Part shown: in pieces, positions 19,217 to 28,017 of the stretch | How positions within the stretch are numbered: the first letter of the stretch is position 1 | Layout: every line of letters starts with the position of its first letter | Assembly: GCF_001922575.1 (NCBI RefSeq) | Contig: NZ_MRCI01000001.1 | Coordinates: 2,728,001-2,792,000 of the forward strand | DNA length: 64,000 nucleotides | Origin: Neptunomonas phycophila | GTDB lineage: Bacteria; Pseudomonadota; Gammaproteobacteria; Pseudomonadales; Balneatricaceae | Direction of reading: 5' to 3' | Notes under the pieces: generated by a model | What the model saw: the letters and a program-made list of their open reading frames with translations, nothing else | Told to the model about the DNA's origin: nothing | The model's database searches: none | Made by a program: the position numbers and the translations under genes

Positions 19217-21382
19217 ATGGGTAAAATAATTAAAATAGTGATTGGCATTCTTGCCGCCGTCATTTTATTAGGTGTGATTGCCGTTGGGGTTTTAACAGCT
19301 CTCTTTGATCCGAACGACTACAAACCTGAAATTGAAGCTCTGGCGAAAGAAAAAGCAAACATTGACCTCTCTGTAGGAGGTGATATTGATTGGTCGTTTT
19401 ACCCTTGGCTCGGCTTAAGCATCGCCGACGTCGATGTTCGATTTGTAGACCAACCAGAATTAGCCAACTTATCCAAAGCGCAGTTAGCCGTGAATATACC
19501 AGCGCTTTTTTCAGGAAAAGTCCAAATGGACAGTATCTTGATTGAAGGCTTATCTTTAAACTTGACCAAAGATAAAGACGGTAAAGTTAATTGGCAGCAA
19601 CCGACGGCTGACTCGGTCGCTACCACCGACGCTGAACCGACATCGCCAAATACCGAACCACAAGATACCAGTGGCAATAATCAGCCTCTATCGCTTGATA
19701 TTCAGAGTATCAGCATTAAAGATGGCACCGTGACCTACATAGACCAACAAACTCAGCAACAGGTCACGCTCAACAACTTAACCATCAACAGTGGCCAGAT
19801 CAGTGATGGGGACGTATTTCCACTTGATATCGCCGCCGACCTAACGCAGCAGCAAAATAATAAGCAGACATTGGCGGCAAAAATTTCAGCAACCGCTAAC
19901 ATCACCCTCGATTTGGAAAATCAACAATATACTGTTCAAGACTTTAACAGCGACGTTACGCTAGAAGCTGAAAAACTGATCAAGCTTCACCTTGAAACAG
20001 ACCTTGTCGCCAACCTTGCCCAAAACCGTGTAGTGGTAGAGAGCTGGATCGCTCAATTAAGTAATCTGAAAGCCTCAGGCCACGTCACTATTGAAGACCT
20101 GAATACACTTAAAATGACAGGCTCCATCAAAACGGACACCTTTGCTTTAAACTCGGTACTCGAAGAGCTCGGCCTGCCAATCATTGATGTGACGGATAAT
20201 GGCGCTTTCAACAAAATGAATTTTGTAAGCCAATTTACAGGAGACGCAAAGACGATCCAAACGGACTCCTTGGCTATTACTGTAGACGACACAAAACTTA
20301 ATGGGTCAGCCAGTTATTCACTAGAAACAGGGCGCGCAGACTTAGCGCTATCTGGCAATAGCATTATTATCGACCGCTACTTACCTCCCTCAAACAAAAG
20401 CGCTGGGGAGGCTAAAAGTATTACAGACAGCAGCGAAGCTAAAAACCATGGTTACTCCAAAGAAGCCGTCATTCCTGTCGATGCACTCAAGCCGCTTAAC
20501 TTTGGCGCTTCGCTCAAAATGCAAAGTATCACTTACAATAAAATGCCTATTGGTAATGTAGATGTCAGCATTGATGCGCGTAATGGTTTGATCAAACTCA
20601 ACCGAGCCAACTTAACTATGTACAGTGGCTCTATTGCAACAAGCGGCTCACTTGACGTTCGCAAATCGCCCGCACGACTTACCGTCAATAAAAAGATTAA
20701 CGGCTTACAGTTGGGAGAAATGCTCACGGCATTAAATGGCAGCGCGCCCATCACTGGCGCGTTGTCGACAACAGCAGCTGTTACAGCGAACGGAGTCTCC
20801 GTTTACGACATCGTCAACAGCCTAAATGGAACGGCCAACGTTGGATTACAAAACGGCGTTATCCAAGGTATAGATATGGCCCAACAACTCTGCCAAACGA
20901 TGAACAATCTAAGCGCACTTGGGCAATTAAGTACCGCTGAAAGTGTTGATAGCTCGACACCTTTCGCCAAGATGGGCGGCAATTTCACTATCAAAAACGG
21001 TGTAGTCAGCAATAACGATTTAAGTGCCAGTTTAGATGCCATGAGCTTATCGGGCAAAGGCGATGTGAACCTTCCTCAACGCACACTCAATTACGGACTT
21101 GGCTTAATGATTAAAGAGAATCTATTTAAGCAAAGTTGCTCCGTGAATAACAAACTAGAAGGTGTAGAATGGCCGGTACTCTGTAAAGGTGGCTTCGATG
21201 AAGCGCCTGCCAAACTCTGCAAGCCAGACACTAACGCCATCAAAGATATGCTTAAAGCAGCGTTAACTGACAAGGTAAAAAACCAAGTGAAAGACGAAGT
21301 TAAAAGCAAGGTTGAAGACAAGCTTAAGGAAAAGTTAGGCGATGGTGACAGTGTCAAAGGCTTGATTAAAGGACTTTTTTAA
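19217..21382 (+). CDS. AsmA-family outer-membrane biogenesis protein
   Basis: A 721-residue protein with one N-terminal transmembrane helix (residues 5-30). The AsmA opening block FDPNDYKPEIEALAKEKANIDL follows, with DWSFYPWLGLSIADV in the bridge-like lipid-transport region. The C-terminal AsmA repeat domain includes GTANVGLQNGVIQGIDMAQ. AsmA-like proteins span the periplasm and are linked to phospholipid transport. The C-terminus is rich in Lys, Glu and Asp (about residues 680-715). AAGGGA ribosome site. First gene of a run with mutY and yggX. Confidence 0.88.
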   Translation: MGKIIKIVIGILAAVILLGVIAVGVLTALFDPNDYKPEIEALAKEKANIDLSVGGDIDWSFYPWLGLSIADVDVRFVDQPELANLSKAQLAVNIPALFSGKVQMDSILIEGLSLNLTKDKDGKVNWQQPTADSVATTDAEPTSPNTEPQDTSGNNQPLSLDIQSISIKDGTVTYIDQQTQQQVTLNNLTINSGQISDGDVFPLDIAADLTQQQNNKQTLAAKISATANITLDLENQQYTVQDFNSDVTLEAEKLIKLHLETDLVANLAQNRVVVESWIAQLSNLKASGHVTIEDLNTLKMTGSIKTDTFALNSVLEELGLPIIDVTDNGAFNKMNFVSQFTGDAKTIQTDSLAITVDDTKLNGSASYSLETGRADLALSGNSIIIDRYLPPSNKSAGEAKSITDSSEAKNHGYSKEAVIPVDALKPLNFGASLKMQSITYNKMPIGNVDVSIDARNGLIKLNRANLTMYSGSIATSGSLDVRKSPARLTVNKKINGLQLGEMLTALNGSAPITGALSTTAAVTANGVSVYDIVNSLNGTANVGLQNGVIQGIDMAQQLCQTMNNLSALGQLSTAESVDSSTPFAKMGGNFTIKNGVVSNNDLSASLDAMSLSGKGDVNLPQRTLNYGLGLMIKENLFKQSCSVNNKLEGVEWPVLCKGGFDEAPAKLCKPDTNAIKDMLKAALTDKVKNQVKDEVKSKVEDKLKEKLGDGDSVKGLIKGLF

Positions 21383-21388
21383 TCCCAC

Positions 21389-22456
21389 ATGACACCTTCA
21401 CAGTTTAATACCGCCGTGCTGGATTGGTTTGATCAGCACGGCCGCCATACTCTGCCTTGGCAAGCAAAGAAAACAGCATATTTCACGTGGATTTCTGAAA
21501 TCATGCTGCAGCAAACCCAAGTAACCACAGTTATCCCCTACTTCGAACGCTTTATTGCGCAGTTTCCCGATGTGCACGCGCTCGCTGACGCTCCACAAGA
21601 TGATATTCTCCACTTATGGACAGGGCTAGGTTATTACGCCCGCGCACGTAACCTGCATAAAACGGCACAAATCATTAGCCGCGACTATAACGGGCACTTC
21701 CCTGAAACAGTGGAGGAGCTAGCTGACCTACCTGGCATAGGACGCTCAACGGCTGGCGCAATACTGTCGATATCCACTGGAAAACGAGCCGCTATATTAG
21801 ATGGAAATGTAAAGCGAGTACTCGCTCGCTTTTATGCTGTAGAAGGCTGGACAGGTACCACTGCTAACCAGAAACGCTTGTGGGAGTATGCCGAACAAAA
21901 CACCCCCTATGAGCGCGTTGGCGATTACACCCAAGCCATGATGGATTTAGGCGCAACCCTGTGCACCCGAAGCAAACCTAGCTGCTTACTTTGCCCAATT
22001 GAAAGTGCCTGTGAAGCCTTAAAGCGAGGAACGCCAAGCGCCTTCCCACACCCAAAGCCCAAAAAGGTTCAACCGGTTAAACAAACCATCATGCTGCTGG
22101 TTCAGAATAGCCGTGGCGAAACACTATTACGCCAACGCCCTCCTACCGGCATCTGGGGTGGATTGTGGAGCCTCCCCGAAGTAACCGACTTACGCGACGC
22201 AACCACTGAATCGGGTCTAGACTTAGACTTAGACAGCGCCATACCGCTTGAACCTGTTCGGCACACCTTTAGTCATTACCACTTAGACATAACGCCTGTT
22301 CGGATAGCGCTTGCGTCCTCCGCCAGCAATACCCCTATAAACTGTGTCATGGAAGGACAATCCACACTCTGGTATAACATACTCCAACCGCCCAATATCG
22401 GCCTAGCAGCGCCTGTAAAGCGCCTGTTAGAACAGCATACTGCTCAAATTGATTAA
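21389..22456 (+). CDS. mutY: A/G-specific adenine glycosylase
   Basis: A 355-residue base-excision repair enzyme that removes adenine opposite 8-oxoguanine. The catalytic Glu lies in [10 protein letters not shown] and the Asp in ILDGNVKRV. The helix-hairpin-helix is [12 protein letters not shown] [4Fe-4S] cluster motif is present with C-x6-C-x2-C-x5-C spacing (CTRSKPSC then LLC then PIESAC). The C-terminal NUDIX-like domain recognises 8-oxoG. It starts 6 bases after the asmA-like stop, with a weak ribosome site. Confidence 0.97.
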   Translation: MTPSQFNTAVLDWFDQHGRHTLPWQAKKTAYFTWISEIMLQQTQVTTVIPYFERFIAQFPDVHALADAPQDDILHLWTGLGYYARARNLHKTAQIISRDYNGHFPETVEELADLPGIGRSTAGAILSISTGKRAAILDGNVKRVLARFYAVEGWTGTTANQKRLWEYAEQNTPYERVGDYTQAMMDLGATLCTRSKPSCLLCPIESACEALKRGTPSAFPHPKPKKVQPVKQTIMLLVQNSRGETLLRQRPPTGIWGGLWSLPEVTDLRDATTESGLDLDLDSAIPLEPVRHTFSHYHLDITPVRIALASSASNTPINCVMEGQSTLWYNILQPPNIGLAAPVKRLLEQHTAQID

Positions 22457-22469
22457 CCGGGAGACACCC

Positions 22470-22745
22470 ATGACTCGTACCGTCATGTGCAGAAAATTTA
22501 AAGAAGAGTTAGAAGGCTTAGACAAGCCTCCTTATCCAGGCCCTAAAGGCCAAGAAATCTATGACACTATTTCAAAAAAAGCATGGCAAGCGTGGATCGA
22601 GCACCAAACTCTAATTATCAACGAAAAGCATATGAGCTTGATGGACCCCAACACGCGTAAAGTGCTAGCCGAAGAAATGGAAAAGTTTATGGACGGTGAG
22701 GATTACATCAAAGCCGAAGGCTATGTGCCTCCATCAAAGGCATAA
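22470..22745 (+). CDS. yggX: Probable Fe(2+)-trafficking protein YggX
   Basis: A 91-residue protein with the conserved Cys at position 7 ([10 protein letters not shown]) and the PPYPGPKGQ and [10 protein letters not shown] blocks of YggX. It protects iron-sulfur proteins from oxidation; MutY, encoded just upstream, is such a protein. The ATG at 22470 has CGGGAG upstream. The longer frame starting at 22449 overlaps mutY and has no support. Confidence 0.95.
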   Translation: MTRTVMCRKFKEELEGLDKPPYPGPKGQEIYDTISKKAWQAWIEHQTLIINEKHMSLMDPNTRKVLAEEMEKFMDGEDYIKAEGYVPPSKA

Positions 22746-22767
22746 CATAAAAAGTTAACAAAAACAG

Positions 22768-22796
22768 TTGACAAGAAAGCGCTGACACGATTAAAT
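22768..22796 (+). promoter_or_regulatory. Sigma-70 promoter for tRNA-Phe
   Basis: A perfect -35 TTGACA at 22768-22773, 17 bases, then TTAAAT at 22791-22796. The tRNA begins 17 bases later. Confidence 0.75.
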
Positions 22797-22812
22797 ACGC
22801 GCCTCTTGAGTT

Positions 22813-22888
22813 GCCCGGATAGCTCAGTCGGTAGAGCAGGGGATTGAAAATCCCCGTGTCGGTGGTTCGATTCCGCCTCCGGGCACCA
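22813..22888 (+). tRNA. tRNA-Phe (anticodon GAA)
   Basis: A 76-base tRNA with encoded CCA. The acceptor stem GCCCGGA pairs with TCCGGGC. The anticodon stem is GGGGA/TCCCC, and the loop TTGAAAA gives anticodon GAA. The T-loop is GGTTCGATTCC. It follows yggX and is followed directly by a terminator. Confidence 0.98.
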
Positions 22889-22893
22889 TCTTT

Positions 22894-22930
22894 AAAACCT
22901 CGTATTTCTTAATAGAAAACGAGGTTTTTT
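22894..22930 (+). terminator. Terminator after tRNA-Phe
   Basis: Stem AAAACCTCGT (22894-22903) with ACGAGGTTTT (22919-22928), then a T run. It ends the tRNA transcript and may also help end the chemoreceptor transcript from the other strand. Confidence 0.85.
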
Positions 22931-22950
22931 AGTTTTTACACTACCAAAAA

Positions 22951-24255
22951 CTACCCTTGCACCCCCAGCAGCTTTTCGACGGTTTTAGCTACATGACGAG
23001 CGCCACCTTGTATATCTGTAATTAAGCCATGCGCCTCATTAACTAACTGATTACTATTGTTTACCTGCTCTTTGACTTTGGTCATGCTATTTCTGGCTTT
23101 ACTGGTTAAATCACTGTTCTGCTTCACCATGTTCTCTACTTCAACCGTTGATGTTGATGTTCGAGCTGCCAATTGACGAACTTCATCCGCCACAACAGCA
23201 AACCCTCGCCCATGATCTCCTGCCCGCGCCGCTTCGATAGCCGCATTTAGAGCAAGCAAGTTTGTCTGGTCAGCTATACTGCTGATAGTGGTCACAATTT
23301 TGGATATTTCGTGGGATTGCTGGTTAAGACTGTCGATTAAATTAGATGACTTCTCTACTTCGCGCTCAATGCCAGCCGATATATCAACGGATTTTCTCAG
23401 CGTCTCACCGCCATGAGCAGCCGCGGTGGTGGTTGTTTCTGACGTTTCGTAAGCCACTTGGGCCGCTTCCCTAATCGACGCTTGCTGCTCCACTCTTGCC
23501 GTAATATCTGAGGCAAACTTAACCACCTTAATAACCCTACCTTTGGCATCATAAATAGGGTTGTATGTAGCCTCTAACCAAATCGTTTGTCCTGACTTTT
23601 GTTTTCGCTTGAACTGCCCTGACTTAAATTCACCGTTGGCCAGCTCCTTCCAGAAATCAGGGTTGTCCCGATAAAATTCATCGAAACAAAACATTTCATG
23701 ATGGCGACCCTGAATTTCTGACAAGCTATAGCCCACGGCCGCTTCAAAGTTAGCATTCGCCGTTATGATCTCACCTTTTGGGGTAAACTCAATTACCGCC
23801 ATGGACCGATTTATTGCATCTTGCGTAGCTAATTGAGTGTTTAATGACGTTTTATCGGCCGTCACATCGCTTGCAAATTTAATAACTCTTAAAACTTTAC
23901 CGTCTGCCATTACGGGAAAATATGTTGCTTCTAGCCATAAATCTTCGTTTTGTTTATTACGGCGCAAAAATATCCCGCCCTCTTTACCTCCTTGACCCAA
24001 GCGCTCCCAAAACGCTTTATATTCAGGCGAGGAGGAAAATGTAGCGCTACAAAAAATACGGTGGTGCTGTCCAACAATTTCATCGAGTTCATAGCCTACC
24101 GCTTTCAAAAAAATGTCATTAGCCGTAATGATAGTCCCATCAGGATTAAACTCGATAACAGCAATATTTCCCATAATTGCATCTGAAAAGCTTTTAAGAG
24201 CATCCAGCTCGTTAACAGTTGAATTGAATTGCTCTTTTAGCCTTCTATTAAACAT
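22951..24255 (-). CDS. Soluble chemoreceptor-like protein with two PAS domains (BdlA-like)
   Basis: A 434-residue protein with no transmembrane segment. There are two tandem PAS domains, at about 20-130 and 145-255. Each ends in a PAC-type block ([51 protein letters not shown]). The methyl-accepting signalling tip reads [28 protein letters not shown] without a membrane anchor is the layout of Pseudomonas BdlA, which controls biofilm dispersal; Aer-like redox sensing by bound heme or flavin is another option. GAGG ribosome site. No che genes are nearby. Confidence 0.88.
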   Translation of the reverse strand: MFNRRLKEQFNSTVNELDALKSFSDAIMGNIAVIEFNPDGTIITANDIFLKAVGYELDEIVGQHHRIFCSATFSSSPEYKAFWERLGQGGKEGGIFLRRNKQNEDLWLEATYFPVMADGKVLRVIKFASDVTADKTSLNTQLATQDAINRSMAVIEFTPKGEIITANANFEAAVGYSLSEIQGRHHEMFCFDEFYRDNPDFWKELANGEFKSGQFKRKQKSGQTIWLEATYNPIYDAKGRVIKVVKFASDITARVEQQASIREAAQVAYETSETTTTAAAHGGETLRKSVDISAGIEREVEKSSNLIDSLNQQSHEISKIVTTISSIADQTNLLALNAAIEAARAGDHGRGFAVVADEVRQLAARTSTSTVEVENMVKQNSDLTSKARNSMTKVKEQVNNSNQLVNEAHGLITDIQGGARHVAKTVEKLLGVQG

Positions 24256-24442
24256 ATGGGAAACCTCAATAATAATTTACGCTGTTGTTAATCTAGCATT
24301 AATAAAGCATTGATTTACTGAACTTTATTTATATCATTGCTTTAAAAGTAGTTTAGGGTTATCCCTATGTAAAGAAATCGGCTTTATTTTTTTGTCTTAG
24401 ATTGGATACGCTTATTATTGAGTTTTATTCGCATTTAATATG

Positions 24443-24470
24443 CATAAAAAAACCGGCTGTACGCCGGTTT
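24443..24470 (-). terminator. Terminator after rpoE-chrR
   Basis: A perfect eight-base stem AAACCGGC/GCCGGTTT with a five-base loop, followed on the minus strand by a run of seven T. It lies just past the chrR stop. Confidence 0.85.
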
Positions 24471-24492
24471 ATTCTATAGACGGGAGAGTAGT

Positions 24493-25152
24493 TTATAAGC
24501 CAACAAATGGCTGTAAGAGCTTTGGTAGAAGGCCTTGAAACTTCATAGGGGCATCAGTAGCCACTAAACAAATACAAGGAACGTTACCATCTGTAATAGG
24601 CTGATGCTCGACTGTCGGGTCCAAATCGGCTACGTCACCTGGTTTAAAGCGCCCTAACTCATCGCTATAGGATCCGTCTAATATTAAGGTCATCTCACTG
24701 CCATGATGAGTGTGAATAGGAATACTCATGCCGGGTTGGATACGCAATAAGCGCAAACCGCCATCACGGGTTTCCATACGAATTTGCTGTATGCCTGGAA
24801 CAAGACGTCGCCATGCTAACCCAGTATCGCCATTCTTTAGCAGTTGTTGCAGCGGTGCTGGAAAAGCGTGCTGCCTCGTCATTGCAGCACTCTCAGCGAT
24901 TACTGAGTCCATCATCGGATCAATATCAGGCTCTTGCATCAATTGAGCAAAAAACTGGTCCCGACCGCGGTTAGTTGTAGGCTCAGCGGCTTCCAGTAAT
25001 GCCGCACCAATATCTTCCGCTTCACGAATACGCTGTTTGCACCGTGTACAAAACTGCAGATGGCAGGCAACTAATGTTTCAAACGACTCAGGCAATGCTC
25101 CTGCTGCATAGCTCATGAGGGTTGCGTCGTCAGGATGATGATGTGCACTCAT
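24493..25152 (-). CDS. chrR: Zinc-binding anti-sigma factor ChrR
   Basis: A 219-residue protein. The N-terminal zinc anti-sigma ligands H6, H31, C35 and C38 (HLQFCTRC) fall at the same positions as in Rhodobacter sphaeroides ChrR. The C-terminal cupin domain has H147, H149, E153 and H183 (HTHHGSE and VEHQP), the pattern of its second zinc site. ChrR holds the sigma factor inactive until singlet oxygen or a related stress releases it; both domains appear intact, so this sensing mode is likely. It overlaps the sigma gene by four bases. Confidence 0.95.
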   Translation of the reverse strand: MSAHHHPDDATLMSYAAGALPESFETLVACHLQFCTRCKQRIREAEDIGAALLEAAEPTTNRGRDQFFAQLMQEPDIDPMMDSVIAESAAMTRQHAFPAPLQQLLKNGDTGLAWRRLVPGIQQIRMETRDGGLRLLRIQPGMSIPIHTHHGSEMTLILDGSYSDELGRFKPGDVADLDPTVEHQPITDGNVPCICLVATDAPMKFQGLLPKLLQPFVGL

Positions 25153-25703
25153 GCTTCCGACCTCACTGCTTTACTTAGTTTCTGAAAGGCGAGACGTAGG
25201 CTAGATTTAACACTACCTAGAGGTAAACTCATCTCGTCGGATATTTCTTGATGGCTTTTGCCTTCAAAATAAGATTTATAAATCACTTGGGCTTGCTGTA
25301 CCGGTAATTTTTTAATTTCATCCCGAATGCGAAAACTATCTGCATGGGCATCGTAATTAACAGTTTCACACTCGTCATAAACAAGAACGGCCTTATCCCT
25401 AACACGCTGCCGACGCAGATGATCTACGTGTAGATTGCGCGCTATTCTAAAAATCCATGTGCTCGCCGCTGCTTTTTTGCTGTCGTACTGTTTGGCTTTA
25501 CGCCATACAGTCATCATTGTCTCTTGTGTGAGTTCTTCAGCCAGAACGTCATCTTTCGCAACACCTAACAGCCAAGACTTAAGCCGCGGGGCGAAATGGT
25601 CATAGAAATCCATATACATGTGCTTGTCGCCCGTTGAGGCAATGCGCTCAAGGCATGTATTCCAATGTTTGATCTGATCGCGAGGACCGGATTCATCTTG
25701 CAT
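25149..25703 (-). CDS. rpoE: ECF sigma factor of the RpoE/ChrR (ECF11) type
   Basis: A 184-residue group IV sigma factor. Region 2 includes TQETMMTVWRKAKQYD and STWIFRIARNLHVDHLRR. The region 4 helix-turn-helix includes KSHQEISDEMSLPLGSVKSSLRLA. I chose the ATG at 25703, with GGAAG at ideal spacing. The in-frame ATG at 25721 falls at the expected transcription start of its own promoter and would leave no leader. Partnered with chrR by a four-base overlap. Predicted to transcribe its own operon and the divergent lipid operon. Confidence 0.93.
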   Translation of the reverse strand: MQDESGPRDQIKHWNTCLERIASTGDKHMYMDFYDHFAPRLKSWLLGVAKDDVLAEELTQETMMTVWRKAKQYDSKKAAASTWIFRIARNLHVDHLRRQRVRDKAVLVYDECETVNYDAHADSFRIRDEIKKLPVQQAQVIYKSYFEGKSHQEISDEMSLPLGSVKSSLRLAFQKLSKAVRSEA

Positions 25704-25726
25704 TCTAGCTTCCTGTTTCATGTGTA

Positions 25727-25756
25727 TCTCTACGATACTAACAGCGATTTAGATCA
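25727..25756 (-). promoter_or_regulatory. Predicted ECF11 promoter of rpoE-chrR
   Basis: On the minus strand, TGATCTA (25756 down to 25750), then 15 bases, then CGTAGAGA (25734 down to 25727). TGATC-type -35 and CGTA-type -10 elements are the known signature of RpoE/ChrR promoters. Autoregulation is inferred. Confidence 0.7.
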
Positions 25757-25769
25757 CCCATAACTAATT

Positions 25770-25799
25770 TGATCTAGTTTTCTTTTCAGTCCGTAATGA
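25770..25799 (+). promoter_or_regulatory. Predicted ECF11 promoter of the lipid operon
   Basis: TGATCTA at 25770-25776, then 15 bases, then CGTAATGA at 25792-25799. Both elements and the spacing match the divergent rpoE promoter exactly. The predicted start near 25805 supports translation from the ATG at 25843. Confidence 0.72.
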
Positions 25800-25842
25800 G
25801 AACTAACAAATGAATATCTGCAAACTAAAAACGGACTACCCC

Positions 25843-27216
25843 ATGCATGCATCTAAACCTTTGAAAATCGCCGTAGTAGGATCTGGTATTGCAGGACTTA
25901 GCGCAGCTTGGCATCTGTCCCAACAAAACGATGTTGATATTACCGTATTTGAAAAAAATGATCGGCTTGGTGGCCACAGCAATACTGTAGATGTTAAAAC
26001 GAATGAAGGGAATATTATTCCTGTCGACACCGGGTTTATTGTTTTTAACCCGCCTAATTACCCCAATTTAGTCTCATTGTTTAAACATTTGGATGTCCCT
26101 GTATCCCCAACCGATATGTCATTTAGTGTTTCAATGGATAAAGGCCGTTTGGAATATTCAGGGAGTGGTTTAAATGGTTTATTTGCCCAACGCAGCAACC
26201 TTTTAAGACCTTCATTTATTAAAATGGTTAGCGACATTCTAAAGTTCTATAAAGAAAGTAGTGATCCTAATTTTGTCAAAGACGACCACATGACACTACG
26301 GGAACTTTTAAAAGATAAAGGTTATAGCGATTCATTTAGAGATGATCACCTTTTACCGATGGGAGCTGCCATATGGTCAACCCCCATGGAGAAAATGCTC
26401 GACTACCCAGCAAAACCGTTCTTAAGATTTTGTGAAAACCACGGCTTACTTCAAGTTAAAGATCGCCCACAATGGCATACCGTCAATAATGGCAGCCGAG
26501 AGTATGTAACACGTTTATGTGCAGAAATACGTGGAGACATTTTAACGCACCGCTCAATACGAGGGGTTCGTAGGTTTGGCGGCAAAGCCCTAATCACTGA
26601 CTGGCAAGGCGACCAGTGGCAATTTGACCATGTAATCTTTGCATGCCATGCCGATCAAGCGTTGCGACTGCTTGCCGACCCCCGCCAAGATGAAATAGAT
26701 GTGCTTTCCCATTTTCGGTTCGAGCGCAACAAAGCTGTTTTACACAGCGACACAAAATTAATGCCCCGTCGTAAACACGCATGGTCAAGTTGGAACTATC
26801 TTGGCGACAACGCACACAGCGGGGGCGCCCTGTGCGTAAGCTATTGGATGAACAAGTTACAACATCTAAAAACAGAACAACCAATGATTTTGACGCTCAA
26901 CCCATTCGAAGAGCCTGCTAAAGGCTCAGTGCATGCCAGCTTTTTATACGACCACCCTATTTTTAATAAAGATACGGACAAGGCACAAATAGACCTTTGG
27001 GACATACAAGGAAACCATAACACCTGGTTCTGTGGTGCTTGGTGCGGCTTTGGGTTCCATGAAGATGGGATTCAAGCGGGCTTATTAGTTGCTGAGAAAA
27101 TTAGTGGCGTACGACGACCTTGGGATGTTCACGGCATGTATGACAGAATTCCAGCGCCATCAGATTTCCTAGAACAAACCGTAACGGATAGCCTTATCGA
27201 GGAAGCAACAGCATGA
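25843..27216 (+). CDS. FAD-dependent amine-oxidase-like oxidoreductase, first gene of the ECF11 lipid operon
   Basis: A 457-residue flavoprotein with the dinucleotide-binding motif GSGIAGLSAAWHL near the N-terminus, the ENDRLGGHSNT-type motif (here EKNDRLGGHSNTV) and a C-terminal FCGAWCGFGFHEDG block. This NAD(P)/FAD-binding family regularly travels with DUF1365 and CFA-like genes under RpoE/ChrR control. By analogy with Rhodobacter it may modify unsaturated acyl chains, for example as a desaturase toward furan fatty acids. That role is inference. The ATG at 25843 is preferred over 25810 because the predicted promoter leaves almost no leader for the latter; its ribosome site is weak. Confidence 0.85.
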   Translation: MHASKPLKIAVVGSGIAGLSAAWHLSQQNDVDITVFEKNDRLGGHSNTVDVKTNEGNIIPVDTGFIVFNPPNYPNLVSLFKHLDVPVSPTDMSFSVSMDKGRLEYSGSGLNGLFAQRSNLLRPSFIKMVSDILKFYKESSDPNFVKDDHMTLRELLKDKGYSDSFRDDHLLPMGAAIWSTPMEKMLDYPAKPFLRFCENHGLLQVKDRPQWHTVNNGSREYVTRLCAEIRGDILTHRSIRGVRRFGGKALITDWQGDQWQFDHVIFACHADQALRLLADPRQDEIDVLSHFRFERNKAVLHSDTKLMPRRKHAWSSWNYLGDNAHSGGALCVSYWMNKLQHLKTEQPMILTLNPFEEPAKGSVHASFLYDHPIFNKDTDKAQIDLWDIQGNHNTWFCGAWCGFGFHEDGIQAGLLVAEKISGVRRPWDVHGMYDRIPAPSDFLEQTVTDSLIEEATA

Positions 27217-28010
27217 TTCGGTCCGCGCTTTATCATGGCGATGTGATGCATCAACGATTTACCCCAAAATCACATCGCTTTGAATACTCCCTTTCTAGCT
27301 GGCTTATCGATATCGACGAGTTAGGTACATTGCATCGCGATCTACGCGGATTTAGCTGGAATAAAGGCGCTTTATTTAGCTTCCATGATAGTGATTATGG
27401 TTTTGCCGACGGCCGAGCGCCTAGAGCTTTTATTAATGACATTATGCAGGAGAACCACTTACCCATACCGGAGCGTGTAGAGCTATTGTGTCAAATTCGC
27501 TGTCTTGGCTATGTTTTTAATCCACTTGTTGTCTGGTTTTGCTATGACGCCAATCAGAATCTAAATGCCGTTTTATACGAAGTACGTAACACCTTCAAGC
27601 AACGTCATCATTATCTAGTCCCTATCAATAATTCTGATACAGCGACACATACCCAGCCCTACAAACACCAAGCCGATAAGCACTTTTATGTATCTCCATT
27701 TATGCCGATGGAATGTACTTACCAGTTTACGTTCAGGTTACCTCAAGAAAAGCTGGCACTCACTATTAACCAAACACACCAAGGCAAGCCAATCATGACA
27801 GCTGTTTGGAAAGGGCAGCGCGAAACTCTCAGCCAGTCTGTCATTACAAAACAGCTCTTCAGGCACCCTCTAAATACGGTAAAAGTTATTTTCGCTATCC
27901 ACTGGGAAGCACTCAAGCTTTGGGGTAAAGGCGTCAAGCTTGTCAAACGCCCCGCCGCTCCTAGCCATTTAATTTCTCACGGTCAGCCAACCCACTCGAG
28001 CAAACGGTAA
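27213..28010 (+). CDS. DUF1365 family protein
   Basis: A 265-residue protein with the DUF1365 blocks SALYHGDVMHQRF, LGYVFNPLVVWFCYD, LYEVRNTFKQRHHY and KHFYVSPFMPM. The biochemical activity is not known; the family occurs next to the FAD oxidoreductase and the CFA-like methyltransferase in many proteobacteria. The start overlaps the previous stop by four bases and is preceded by GAGG. Confidence 0.92.
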   Translation: MIRSALYHGDVMHQRFTPKSHRFEYSLSSWLIDIDELGTLHRDLRGFSWNKGALFSFHDSDYGFADGRAPRAFINDIMQENHLPIPERVELLCQIRCLGYVFNPLVVWFCYDANQNLNAVLYEVRNTFKQRHHYLVPINNSDTATHTQPYKHQADKHFYVSPFMPMECTYQFTFRLPQEKLALTINQTHQGKPIMTAVWKGQRETLSQSVITKQLFRHPLNTVKVIFAIHWEALKLWGKGVKLVKRPAAPSHLISHGQPTHSSKR

Positions 28011-28017
28011 AGCAGTT

